Shown piece after piece: positions 43,086 through 50,971 of a stretch of DNA of 64,000 nt. The position numbers and the translations under genes were made by a program. Source of the stretch: Oscillospiraceae bacterium. GTDB taxonomy: Bacteria; Bacillota; Clostridia; Oscillospirales; Acutalibacteraceae. The first letter of the stretch is position 1, and every line of letters starts with the position of its first letter. Where the stretch lies: the NCBI GenBank assembly GCA_910574935.1, contig CAJTCU010000005.1, forward strand, positions 29,581 to 93,580, in the 5' to 3' direction. Below the pieces are notes generated by a model. It worked only from the letters and a program-made list of their open reading frames with translations. It was not told the DNA's origin and did no database searches.

Positions 43086-43536
43086 CAATGTGGACGCGGT
43101 TGTCTCTATGTCTGTTCGGGAGAACCAGCGGGGCTTTGTGGCCCCTAATGGGGCTAGTCTGGCCGAGGCCTATGTGGCGGTGTCTAATGACTATTGTGCC
43201 CAGGCCTTTGCTCTGTGTGAGGGGGACCAGCCCGTGGGCTTTGTAATGTTTGGCTATGGGAGCCTGGGCGATTTGGATGACCCGCCGGTGGCCAAGGGCA
43301 GCTACTGCCTGTGGCGGTTCATGGTGGACCAAAAGCACCAGGGCAAAGGCCTGGGAAAGGCAGCCCTGGAGGCCAGCCTGGACTATCTCCGTACAAGACC
43401 TCTGGGCCCGGCGGAGACGGTTTGGCTTAGCTATGAGCCGGAAAACGTGGCGGCGCGGGCTTTGTACCACAAATTTGGCTTTCAAGAAAACGGCCAGATG
43501 TGTGGGGAAGAAGTGGTGGCTGTGCGAAAGCTGTAA
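43060..43536 (+). CDS. GNAT acetyltransferase (BltD/SpeG-like)
   Basis: The 158-residue GNAT protein contains the acetyl-CoA loop QKHQGKGLGKAALE (about residues 90-103) and the C-terminal NVAARALYHKFGF motif. It resembles spermine/spermidine N-acetyltransferases of the BltD type, but the substrate cannot be assigned from sequence. AAAGGGAGAAACAGG precedes the ATG, which overlaps the end of the Fur-family gene, so the two are co-transcribed. Confidence 0.88.
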   Translation: MELRKITFDNVDAVVSMSVRENQRGFVAPNGASLAEAYVAVSNDYCAQAFALCEGDQPVGFVMFGYGSLGDLDDPPVAKGSYCLWRFMVDQKHQGKGLGKAALEASLDYLRTRPLGPAETVWLSYEPENVAARALYHKFGFQENGQMCGEEVVAVRKL

Positions 43537-43615
43537 AGCCAATTGCCCCACAAAGAATTATTTGCGGCAATGGGCCCCGCGCCTGCCAAAGGCCGGAAGC
43601 AGGACCCTTTGTATA

Positions 43616-43644
43616 GATAGTAAACGCCAAGCGCATTAACTATC
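43616..43644 (+). repeat. Core of the branched repeat element (short form)
   Basis: GATAGTAAACGC and GCGCATTAACTATC form a small hairpin with the same ATAGTAAA/TTAACTAT ends and the same A-A mismatch as the full copies at 20.35 and 22.26 kb, but without the internal hairpins. It lies between the GNAT and rubrerythrin genes. Confidence 0.45.
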
Positions 43645-43671
43645 AATCAAAATTTAGGAGGAATGATTACT

Positions 43672-44214
43672 ATGAAGAAGTTTGTTTGTCCCGTTTGCGG
43701 CTATGTGCACGAGGGTGATACGCCCCCCGAAAAGTGCCCCCAGTGCGGCGTTTCCGGCGAGAAGTTCAAGGTGCAGGGCGCTGACATGACCTGGGCCGCC
43801 GAGCACGTGGTAGGCGTGGCCAAGGGCGTGGACGAGAAAATTCTGGAAGGCCTGCGGGCGAACTTCCAGGGCGAGTGCACAGAGGTGGGCATGTACCTGG
43901 CAATGGCCCGGGTAGCCCATCGCGAGGGCTATCCCGAGATTGGCCTATACTGGGAAAAGGCTGCCTATGAAGAGGCCGAGCATGCGGCCAAGTTTGCCGA
44001 GCTGCTGGGCGAGGTGGTCACCGACAGCACCAAGAAGAACCTGGAAATGCGTGTTGAGGCCGAAAACGGCGCTACTGCCGGCAAGATGGACATTGCCAAG
44101 ATGGCCAAGGAGCAGGGCTTGGACGCTATCCATGACACAGTGCATGAGATGGCCCGGGACGAGGCCCGCCACGGAAAAGCCTTTAAGGGCCTGCTGGAGC
44201 GCTACTTTAAGTAA
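43672..44214 (+). CDS. rbr: Reverse rubrerythrin (rubredoxin domain N-terminal)
   Basis: The 180-residue protein starts at ATG 43672 with AGGAGGAATGATTACT upstream (an earlier ATG is too close to that site). The N-terminal rubredoxin-like domain has two CxxC pairs (CPVCGY, CPQCGV). It is followed by a ferritin-like diiron domain with EXXH-type motifs ([39 protein letters not shown]). Reverse rubrerythrins reduce hydrogen peroxide and oxygen in anaerobes. The companion rubredoxin 0.26 kb downstream could supply electrons. Confidence 0.95.
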   Translation: MKKFVCPVCGYVHEGDTPPEKCPQCGVSGEKFKVQGADMTWAAEHVVGVAKGVDEKILEGLRANFQGECTEVGMYLAMARVAHREGYPEIGLYWEKAAYEEAEHAAKFAELLGEVVTDSTKKNLEMRVEAENGATAGKMDIAKMAKEQGLDAIHDTVHEMARDEARHGKAFKGLLERYFK

Positions 44215-44226
44215 CGCGGGGCCAGT

Positions 44227-44460
44227 ATGGACATCAAGAAAAAGATAGAAGAGCTGGCCGGGCGGCTGAAGGAAGATAAAGTCCTTCAGGCCAGATTTTT
44301 CAAGGAGCCAATTGCCACCCTGGAGGAGCTTTTGGGCGTGGACCTGCCAGAGGAACAGCTGAAACAGCTGGCCGAGGGCGTAAAGGCGAAGATGGGTCTG
44401 GACAAGGCCGGAGACCTGGCCGGGGACCTGCTGGGCGGGCTCTTCGGAAAAAACAAGTGA
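44227..44460 (+). CDS. Small hypothetical helical protein
   Basis: The 77-residue protein (MDIKKKIEELAGRLKEDKVL, LLGVDLPEEQLKQLAEGVKA, glycine-rich GDLAGDLLGGLFGKNK end) is all-helical with an amphipathic glycine-rich tail. The segment around GVDLPEEQLKQL recalls the leader domain of Nif11-like peptides, but no core peptide or modification enzyme is present. It lies 12 bases after rubrerythrin and 11 bases before rubredoxin, so it belongs to the same oxidative-stress operon. Function unknown. Confidence 0.75.
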   Translation: MDIKKKIEELAGRLKEDKVLQARFFKEPIATLEELLGVDLPEEQLKQLAEGVKAKMGLDKAGDLAGDLLGGLFGKNK

Positions 44461-44471
44461 GGTAACGGATT

Positions 44472-44627
44472 ATGGACAAGTATGTATGCCCCTGTGGTTA
44501 TGAGTATGACCCGGCTGTGGGTGACCCGGATAACGGCATAGCCCCCGGCACCCCCTGGGAGGACGTGCCCGAGGACTGGGTGTGCCCCACCTGTGGGCTG
44601 GGCAAGGACGCGTTTGAAAAAGCGTAA
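44472..44627 (+). CDS. rd: Rubredoxin with a shortened first knuckle
   Basis: The 51-residue protein is encoded from ATG 44472. It has the rubredoxin body [20 protein letters not shown] and second knuckle CPTCG, followed by [10 protein letters not shown]. The first knuckle reads [10 protein letters not shown], i.e. C-x-C-G rather than the usual C-x-x-C-G, one residue short. Rubredoxins are one-iron electron carriers and would reduce the neighbouring rubrerythrin. Whether iron is bound normally with the shortened loop is open. Confidence 0.9.
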   Translation: MDKYVCPCGYEYDPAVGDPDNGIAPGTPWEDVPEDWVCPTCGLGKDAFEKA

Positions 44628-44637
44628 AAACAGCATA

Positions 44638-44672
44638 AAAAAGGGCCGGGAGAGTTCCCGGTCCTTTTATTT
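44638..44672 (+). terminator. Terminator of the Fur-rubrerythrin-rubredoxin operon
   Basis: AAAAGGGCCGGGA and TTCCCGGTCCTTTT pair around GAG, followed by ATTTT. It also works in reverse for the convergent SLH gene. Confidence 0.85.
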
Positions 44673-44687
44673 TGGCAGTTTCTTGAT

Positions 44688-46085
44688 TTACTTGTAGCTG
44701 GTGAAGCCCAGGTCGGCTAGACCAATCTCATAGAAATAGTTTAGAACGGAGTCCCAATAAGCCATAAAGTCCTGAAGAATAGCGTTATAGATTTCTGTAG
44801 CTTCAGCATCTACAGCGGACTCATTATCAGCGTATTTCAACTCCAGTTTCGTGTCTTTGGCATATTCGGACATGACCATCTTGACAGGCACAACCGTCGT
44901 GCTCTTTGTGCCGCCTTCATACTCCCAAATGACAGGAGGAGCGGTTTTTAGATTACCAGAAGTGTGGAAAGACATGATAGAAGAATAGGTGTATTTCTCA
45001 TCGTCTTCCTCATGATTTTGGATAATGCTAAAATAGACTTCGTGTTCCGCAGGCACATAACCTATTTCAACAGTGGTATTCGGCAACTGCGCAGTTTCAT
45101 AGTAGTTGCCGTCATCATCCTTAGTACCATTCTTTTCAAGCTCGGTGGCAATACCTTGGATGTGGTTTATGACAGGAGTAGAGGGCTCCGGTGTGGGCTC
45201 GGGCGTCTCGGTGGGCTCGGGAGTCTCACTGGGCTTTTCAGAGGGATCCGGCGTTACGGTGGGGTCAGGAGTCTCATTGGGCTTTTCAGAGGGATCCGGC
45301 GTTACGGTGGGGTCAGGAGTCTCATTGGGCTTTTCAGAGGGATCCGGCGTTACGGTGGGGTCAGGAGTCTCACTGGGCTTTTCAGAGGGATCCGGCGTTG
45401 CGGTGGGGTCAGGAGTCTCGGTGGGTTCGGGCTCACGCAGAATAATGCCTGCCACGTGGGCCAGGGTCTGCTCGCTGTCCTTTACGGGGGTCTCCAGTGC
45501 GGCTACGGAGATGACGGCCATGTAGCCCCGGGTAAAGGTGCTGGCGGTTTCGTTGATGCCCTGGCTAATGCCCAGCTCGTCGGTCTTTTTCCAGGCGGTG
45601 CGCCAGTTAAAGTCCTCGCCGTCCTTGTAGCCCATGGCCCGCAGCACCATAGTGCAGAACTGGGCGGGGGTGACCAGGGACTTGGCGTCAAAGCGAGTGG
45701 TGGAAACGCCCTTGACCAGCTTCTGGCTATAGGCGTAGGCCACGGCCTTTTTGCCGTAGTTGGGAATCTCGTCGGTGAAGGGGGCCGTGCCAGTGAAAGC
45801 GTTGGCCTCGTTCACTTTACCCAGCAGGCGCACCAGCATCACGGTGGCGTCTACGCGGCTTAAGGGCGCTTCCAGATTAAAGATGGGATTGCCATCCTCG
45901 TCATAGCCGGTGCCGTTCATCAGGTTGTTAAAGGCCAGCAGCTCGGCGGCCTTTTGCTGCTCGGCCAGGGTGGGCGGTGAACCGGGCGCGGGCGCGCCGT
46001 CGTCGGGGGCATCCTCGGCAAAAGCCACAGGACATACGGACAGGACCATAATGGCTGCAAGAAGCAGGGCAAGCAGTTTTTTCAT
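44688..46085 (-). CDS. Secreted SLH-like surface protein with proline-rich repeats
   Basis: The 465-residue protein has a signal peptide (MKKLLALLLAAIMVLSVCPV, cleavage after AFA near residue 23). It has two to three S-layer homology-like repeats (about 45-215: NLMNGTGYDEDGNPIF, AYAYSQKLVKGVSTTRFD, SRVDATVMLVRLL), then a proline/threonine/glutamate spacer built from four repeats of the 16-residue unit DPTVTPDPSEKPNETP (about 220-300), and a C-terminal domain with aromatic strands and a helical end. The repeat spacer is encoded by a 48-bp tandem array and is likely variable in length between strains. It is probably bound to wall polysaccharide; the C-terminal domain is unknown. Confidence 0.85.
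   Translation of the reverse strand: MKKLLALLLAAIMVLSVCPVAFAEDAPDDGAPAPGSPPTLAEQQKAAELLAFNNLMNGTGYDEDGNPIFNLEAPLSRVDATVMLVRLLGKVNEANAFTGTAPFTDEIPNYGKKAVAYAYSQKLVKGVSTTRFDAKSLVTPAQFCTMVLRAMGYKDGEDFNWRTAWKKTDELGISQGINETASTFTRGYMAVISVAALETPVKDSEQTLAHVAGIILREPEPTETPDPTATPDPSEKPSETPDPTVTPDPSEKPNETPDPTVTPDPSEKPNETPDPTVTPDPSEKPSETPEPTETPEPTPEPSTPVINHIQGIATELEKNGTKDDDGNYYETAQLPNTTVEIGYVPAEHEVYFSIIQNHEEDDEKYTYSSIMSFHTSGNLKTAPPVIWEYEGGTKSTTVVPVKMVMSEYAKDTKLELKYADNESAVDAEATEIYNAILQDFMAYWDSVLNYFYEIGLADLGFTSYK
45221..45420. repeat. 48-bp tandem repeat inside the SLH gene
   Basis: Four near-identical 48-base units beginning GAGTCTCACTGGGCTTTTC (copies at 45221, 45269, 45317, 45365). All keep the reading frame (16 codons) of the PDPSEKP spacer. 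Confidence 0.9.
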
Positions 46086-46279
46086 GATGTTTCATCATCC
46101 TCTCAATTATATTTTTGTTTGGGGAGCGAGACAAGCCCGCTCGTCAAAACTGCCACTGTATATTGTAGTATCTTTGGAAGAACTTGTCAATATTTCCTTT
46201 ATAATTGGTTGGCGCGATATGATTTCTATGACCATATTGGGGTATAAAAAAATCTCCCCAAGATCCGCCGGGGGAGATT

Positions 46280-46446
46280 CAAGGCAATACCGCAACAAAG
46301 ACTTTGCATGGGATTTGCCTGCACTTTTTCCATCATATCGCATAGCTTTCGCTTGCCAAAGAGTTGGCTTCGCCAACTCTTGTATACCTTTGACGAAAAA
46401 AATTGGCTGCGCAACTTACGCGCAATCTTTGTGCGGCATTGCCTTA
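46280..46446. repeat. Dispersed repeat family 2, copy 3 (about 167 bp)
   Basis: AAGGCAATACCGCA ... TGCGGCATTGCCTT termini. Contains GGATTTGCCTGCACTTTTTC, GCTTTCGCTTGCCAA and a palindrome AGAGTTGGC/GCCAACTCT. It lies between the SLH promoter region and the 3' end of the glycerophosphodiesterase gene, without damaging either. Confidence 0.8.
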
Positions 46447-46456
46447 ACAGCGCGGG

Positions 46457-47359
46457 TCATTTCGCCGTGTTGGTCTTCTTTGCGATCACGCACACCGCCG
46501 CGTCCAGCAGCTCCTGGTAGGTTTTGGGCTGGGGCCCTTCTACACCCGCGGGCAGGATGTGCTCGAAGATGCACAGGTTGCCCAAAGCCTTCATCTGCCG
46601 GTACTCCTCTTCGGTGCGGATGGTCCAGCTGACCTCCTGCATCCGGAATACCCCCCGCACAGCCCGTATGGCGGGGATGTCCCGGTTGTGCAGGTCGTAG
46701 GCCTCAAAGTTGGGGCGGGTGTACCAGTTGGTCATTAGGTTGCGGCCGAAAAAGGCCTGGGCGGCGGTCATGCCGTCATCCCCCTTGCGGAAGCGGCCCA
46801 TCAGCTGTCCCCGGACCACATCTGGACGGTTTACCCGGAACCACCGCACAATGCGGGGGTCGAAAGACTCGATACAGTACAGGCCCTGGTAGCCCTCCAG
46901 CTCTTTCATGACCAAAGAGCAGAGCCGGGCGGGATCGTTGTAGCCCTTTAGCTCGATAATCAACGGCGTTTGGCCTGAAAGCCCCGCCAGTACCTCCCGA
47001 AACAGAGGGATGGGTTCCTGGGTGCCGAAGAGCCGGTACTGCTTCAGCTGGTCCCAGGTAAGGTCCGCGATGGCTACAGGAACGCCACAGCTGCGCTTTA
47101 GGGTGGGGTCGTGGTGTACCACAACTTGGTTGTCCTGGGTGAGTTGCAGGTCGAACTCCATGCCAAAGCCGGCCAGCTCGGCCAGCAAAAAGCCCTTCAT
47201 AGAGTTTTCGGGCACACTGTTCTCAATGTTGTGCAGGCCTCGATGGGCGTAGTCGAACCGGTGGAAGGGGGCAAAGCTGGGCCTGCCCCACAGCTGGGGG
47301 GCGATAAGCCACAGCCAAAGAACCAGCAGCGCCGCAAGAACCAGAAGCAAAATGAACAT
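46457..47359 (-). CDS. Membrane-anchored glycerophosphodiester phosphodiesterase
   Basis: About 300 residues are encoded from ATG 47359 (GGGTGGTATC upstream); a longer frame to 47458 lacks a ribosome site. One N-terminal transmembrane helix (FILLLVLAALLVLWLWLI) precedes a GDPD TIM barrel with HRGLHNIENSVPENS, then EFDLQLTQDNQVVVHHDPTL. The catalytic His-Arg, the Glu/Asp metal ligands and the second His are all present. It hydrolyses glycerophosphodiesters to glycerol-3-phosphate and an alcohol, probably at the outer membrane face. Confidence 0.92.
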   Translation of the reverse strand: MFILLLVLAALLVLWLWLIAPQLWGRPSFAPFHRFDYAHRGLHNIENSVPENSMKGFLLAELAGFGMEFDLQLTQDNQVVVHHDPTLKRSCGVPVAIADLTWDQLKQYRLFGTQEPIPLFREVLAGLSGQTPLIIELKGYNDPARLCSLVMKELEGYQGLYCIESFDPRIVRWFRVNRPDVVRGQLMGRFRKGDDGMTAAQAFFGRNLMTNWYTRPNFEAYDLHNRDIPAIRAVRGVFRMQEVSWTIRTEEEYRQMKALGNLCIFEHILPAGVEGPQPKTYQELLDAAVCVIAKKTNTAK

Positions 47360-47461
47360 GATACCACCCAATCCACAGTATAATTGATAGAACCTATCAT
47401 ACCGCAAGGGGCGGGATTTTGCAAGAGCGGGGGCGAAATTTTTGAAAAAAGTTTTCATAAA

Positions 47462-47496
47462 GAGAAAGGCCCGCCACGGGGGCGGGGCTTTCTCCA
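47462..47496. terminator. Intrinsic terminator (both directions)
   Basis: GAGAAAGGCCCGCC and GGCGGGGCTTTCTC pair around ACGGG; it lies just after the stop of the secreted-protein gene. Confidence 0.75.
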
Positions 47497-47502
47497 GTGA
47501 GC

Positions 47503-48450
47503 TTATGTGACAATTGTGTGTCTAGTTTTTACAGTGGTATTGCATGACCGTGAGTTTGTACTAAGGCGACAGCCAACGGGCGTATTGTAGGAGCGGACTG
47601 GAATAGATGCTTGAATAGGAACGTCTCTATCTGTATAGTTTCTACCATGGGCAATATCTTGTCCATTCAGCCCATCTGTATATCCTACATTATAGCTTGT
47701 GGTTCCAGAAGGTAATTCGGGAACCCAGCACAGAATGATGGACCGAAGGTTTCGGGGAGCGGTCACTGTAGTAAAAGGCACTGCGTTATGGTTGGGATTA
47801 TTGGGATGAATTGGTACATTGTAATAGGTGCGTTCTATCGGAGCGTTAAGAGGTTGTATATCATTATCGGCCGTTAAAGTCTCTTCCTCAACATTGGATT
47901 CATCTGGTATCGAATCAATGATGAGGGACTCGTCCACAGGAATTTCCCAGCCAGGAAACAAGTCGCTGAACTTCGGTGGAATTTCAATCACATTTGCGGC
48001 AATATCCACGCGCATGGCAATAAAATCATCGTTACGCCAATCGTAGCTGTAGATGATTTTTTTTCGTGCCGCCAATATTTTGGCCTTTAGTTCTTCGTCA
48101 GCCTGTTCGATATCCATGTAGGCGAGCTTCCGGGTTTCTTCTGACACATTATCAGATTGTGCGCAAACAGTCACATCGGGAGAGTGGTCCTCAAACCCAG
48201 CATCCAGATAAGTTTGGCGCATCCACTCTACCTGTTCGTCAAGAGACAGGTTTTGAGGAGCTCTGCTAAGAACAGCCGCCATTTCCATGCAGTTTGGATC
48301 ATCGAGGTCGATTTCCATTGTGGTCGTTTCCTCGACTGTAACCTGCGGTTCCGTGCTATTCTGGAGACCATCATTTGAGGCCGCCGAAGCCGAAATAGCC
48401 AGCGCAGCCGCCAGGAAAGCGGTACACAGGGCAAAAAGTGCTTTCTTCAT
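47503..48450 (-). CDS. Secreted protein of unknown function
   Basis: The 315-residue protein has a clear signal peptide (MKKALFALCTAFLAAALAIS, cleavage after ASA near residue 24). It has an acidic N-terminal region (EETTTMEIDLDDPNCMEMAA), a helical segment with DIEQADEELKAKILAARKKI, and a beta-rich C-terminal part with many Asn, Thr and Pro (NVPIHPNNPNHNAVPF) and two late cysteines (CRL, SCN). No LPXTG, SLH or catalytic motif. It has its own upstream region with AAAGGAGGATC before the ATG. Function unknown. Confidence 0.75.
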   Translation of the reverse strand: MKKALFALCTAFLAAALAISASAASNDGLQNSTEPQVTVEETTTMEIDLDDPNCMEMAAVLSRAPQNLSLDEQVEWMRQTYLDAGFEDHSPDVTVCAQSDNVSEETRKLAYMDIEQADEELKAKILAARKKIIYSYDWRNDDFIAMRVDIAANVIEIPPKFSDLFPGWEIPVDESLIIDSIPDESNVEEETLTADNDIQPLNAPIERTYYNVPIHPNNPNHNAVPFTTVTAPRNLRSIILCWVPELPSGTTSYNVGYTDGLNGQDIAHGRNYTDRDVPIQASIPVRSYNTPVGCRLSTNSRSCNTTVKTRHTIVT

Positions 48451-48608
48451 AAAGATCCTCCTTTCCAGAGTATAGGTTGATAACGGACAAGAAAAAACTT
48501 CACCTCCTACTGTGATTTTTAATGACTAAACATATTATAACACATATAACCTGAGTTTGATTCCCCAAAAGAATGAAGTAAATAATTTTGGGGAAAAGTG
48601 GAATTTTT

Positions 48609-48842
48609 TTACCCCTCATCTCTTTTCTTTCGGGGATAGGGCGCGGGCTGGTCCGTCAGCCCCAGCAGATAGTCCACGCTGGTGCGGTAGTAGGCGCTCA
48701 GCTGGATGAGCACCTCGGTGGGGATGTCCCGCTTGCCCAGCTCATAGTTAGAGTAGCAGGCCTGGGTGCAGTTTAGATAGGTGGCCAGGTCAATCTGCTG
48801 TAGGTCCCGGTCCTCTCTCAAATCACGAATCCTTCTGTACAT
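48609..48842 (-). CDS. Small XRE-family transcription regulator
   Basis: The 77-residue protein starts at ATG 48842 (GGAGAAACACCC upstream) and consists almost entirely of a Cro/CI-type helix-turn-helix (IRDLREDRDLQQIDLATYLN, CTQACYSNYELGKRDIPTEV) followed by YRTSVDYLLGLTD and a basic tail. Single-domain XRE regulators of this kind are common in Clostridia; the target is unknown. It diverges from the next membrane-protein gene. Confidence 0.85.
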   Translation of the reverse strand: MYRRIRDLREDRDLQQIDLATYLNCTQACYSNYELGKRDIPTEVLIQLSAYYRTSVDYLLGLTDQPAPYPRKKRDEG

Positions 48843-48992
48843 GGGTGTTTCTCCTTTTGCTCCTCTAGGCTCTTTTTTCAATCTATTTTTCCTCAAAATT
48901 CAGTATACGTAAAACGTTTTGTTATATTGACTCATTCAACAAATTGTTGTAAAATGAGATGAAAATAGATTTTTTGTATAAGGAGAACCCCT

Positions 48993-49625
48993 ATGGAATT
49001 CGGCCCCGCTTTGTCAACGGTCCTAATAATTTTAGCTTTTTTCATTATAATAGCCCTGGCGGCTGGCATCAAAAGGGGCTACGCGAAACGAGCGGCCAGC
49101 CGGCGGGAGCGCCCGGAAAGAGCGGCTTTGGAGCGCTACTTGCAAGATGAAGGCCTGTGCGCCCTTAGCTACGCCATCCATTTACTAAACCTGCGGGGGC
49201 TTTCCCACCGGGAACGCACCGGGGCCATTGCCGAGGTCATCCGGACCGGGGCGGACGTGCTGTTTATTGGAGAGGACGGCATCCGGTTCGGGCGGCCTAT
49301 TACCCGCGCAGTCTTAGTAAAAGATGGGTTTGTGTGTTCAAACTGCTGTGCGGCCCTGTTTTTTGACCGTCCGCTGGGAGATTTGCCCCCCTACCGGCTA
49401 CAAGTAATGCCAGGAGAACAGGCGGGTACATATGGACTGGCCATGGGCAGGGGAAAGCCACTGCTCCGGCTGGCGGCCATTGGATGCAGAAAAAGTCTGA
49501 TTGGTGACCGGGCGGTGGAGCGGCAGTATGTCTATGGGGAAGATGGGGACGTGGTTCTGCTGAACGTGGACGGCTGCTCGGAAGAGCAGGCCAAAGGGCT
49601 GGCGGCATTCTTTAATGAAAGATAG
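48993..49625 (+). CDS. Hypothetical single-pass membrane protein
   Basis: The 210-residue protein has one N-terminal transmembrane helix (LSTVLIILAFFIIIALAAGI, about residues 7-26) and a basic then globular cytoplasmic domain with helical middle and beta-rich C-terminal parts (VLVKDGFVCSNCCAALFFDR contains a CxxCC cluster). AAGGAGAACCCCT precedes the ATG. No family recognised. About 100 bases separate it from the PHP gene, which has its own ribosome binding site. Confidence 0.65.
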   Translation: MEFGPALSTVLIILAFFIIIALAAGIKRGYAKRAASRRERPERAALERYLQDEGLCALSYAIHLLNLRGLSHRERTGAIAEVIRTGADVLFIGEDGIRFGRPITRAVLVKDGFVCSNCCAALFFDRPLGDLPPYRLQVMPGEQAGTYGLAMGRGKPLLRLAAIGCRKSLIGDRAVERQYVYGEDGDVVLLNVDGCSEEQAKGLAAFFNER

Positions 49626-49722
49626 AGGCAAATGGAAGAGAAAGGAAATTCCCGCTTTGACAAGGGAGGCTAGGAGTGGTATAATTAACCCAAAAGCATC
49701 TTTTGTAAAGGGGGAGGCCACC

Positions 49723-50535
49723 ATGAGTATTGCCGATTTGCACACCCACAGTACCGCCTCAGACGGACAATACGCGCCCGCCCGGCTGGTAGAGCTGGCC
49801 AAGGAGCGGGGCATTCAGGTGCTTGCCTTAACAGACCACGACAGCGTTGATGGCGTGGAAGAAGCTGGCCAGGCCGGGGAACGATTGGGGGTCACTGTGG
49901 TACGAGGTATAGAGCTAGGAGCACTGGAGTATCGAAACCTGCATATTCTTGGGTACAATTTTGCGCCAGAGGCCCCGGCTCTTGCCAGTCTGTGCCAAAA
50001 GCTGCGGGCCGGCCGGGAAGAGCGCGTGGCACGCTTACTGGACTTTTTGGAGGAGAAAGGTGTTCCTGTTGCGGAAGAGGAAGTGCGGCGTATAGCCGGC
50101 GGCGGGGCGATCGGCCGGCCGCATTTTGCCCGGGTGATGGTGGAAAAGGGCTATGTGCAGAGCAACCGGGAGGCCTTTGACCGTTATCTGGATACTGAGG
50201 AGTACCAGCGGATCGCCCCCTGGAAAGCCACGGCCCGCCAGTGCCTAGAGGCCATTAAAGCCGCGGGGGGAAAGGCATCGCTGGCCCACCCCTACCAGCT
50301 GGGTCTGGGGGACGGTCCCTTGCGGGAGCTGGTGGCCCAGCTAAAGGGCTGGGGCCTGGAGGGAATAGAGTGTTACTACCCAGTGCACACCCCCCGGCAG
50401 CAGGCCTTCTATTTAGAGCTGGCCAGGCGTTATGGCCTGCACCCCACGGGCGGCAGCGACTTCCACGGGGAGAAGGTAAAGCCGGACATTCAGCTGGCTG
50501 CTCTGGATTTAAACACGGATTGGATTTTTGTATAA
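49723..50535 (+). CDS. PHP-domain phosphoesterase (RNase AM/YciV-like)
   Basis: The 270-residue protein starts at ATG 49723 with AAAGGGGGAGGCCACC upstream. PHP motifs: DLHTHSTASDG at the N-terminus, LTDHDSVDG, IELGAL, SLAHPYQLG and the C-terminal GGSDFHGE, supplying the His/Asp ligands of a trinuclear metal site. The family includes 3',5'-nucleoside bisphosphate phosphatases and 5'-3' exoribonucleases such as RNase AM. Apparently monocistronic. Confidence 0.92.
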   Translation: MSIADLHTHSTASDGQYAPARLVELAKERGIQVLALTDHDSVDGVEEAGQAGERLGVTVVRGIELGALEYRNLHILGYNFAPEAPALASLCQKLRAGREERVARLLDFLEEKGVPVAEEEVRRIAGGGAIGRPHFARVMVEKGYVQSNREAFDRYLDTEEYQRIAPWKATARQCLEAIKAAGGKASLAHPYQLGLGDGPLRELVAQLKGWGLEGIECYYPVHTPRQQAFYLELARRYGLHPTGGSDFHGEKVKPDIQLAALDLNTDWIFV

Positions 50536-50971
50536 GCTGCCTATGTGTAGTAGAATAGAAGTATATGCCGCCCAGGTTTTTGACCTGACCGGCACTTTTT
50601 TTTGTGGTGGACCCGGCAAAGGTTAAAAATATGACTAAACAGAATGCACATAAAGAGTGTTGTGTGATATTACCAGATTCTTAGAGTGAAATACAGCCTG
50701 GTTTTTTCGGCTAATTGCGCTAAATCGATAACAAGAAATTTAAAAATAATATTCAAAAAAGCTACAATTCTGTAATGACTAGCAATATTTTGTAAAAACC
50801 TCTTTACAAATAGGCCAATCGTTGATATAATGTGTACAAATCTTATCTGCCACCGAGAGGGCGCCCTCTCGGCAATCCCGGTAAAACCGGGATTATAGGC
50901 AGACTGTGGACCGTTTCCAGGGGGGCGCTCCTGAAAAGGCACAGTCAAAATCAATAAGAGGAGGGCTCTAT
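50536..50971 (+). promoter_or_regulatory. Promoter and hairpin leader of the sugar transporter operon
   Basis: TTTACA (50803-50808), 17 bases, TATAAT (50826-50831) form a near-consensus promoter. The leader then holds the palindrome CCGAGAGGGCGCCCTCTCGG (50853-50872) and the hairpin AATCCCGGTAAAACCGGGATT in its vicinity (50874-50894). There is no T-run, so these are not terminators; they may protect the mRNA end. 50536-50800 is AT-rich without a gene. Confidence 0.7.

Noticed and set aside
45221-45420. CRISPR-like array
   Set aside because: The 48-base units are contiguous without spacers and encode an in-frame 16-residue repeat of a surface protein.
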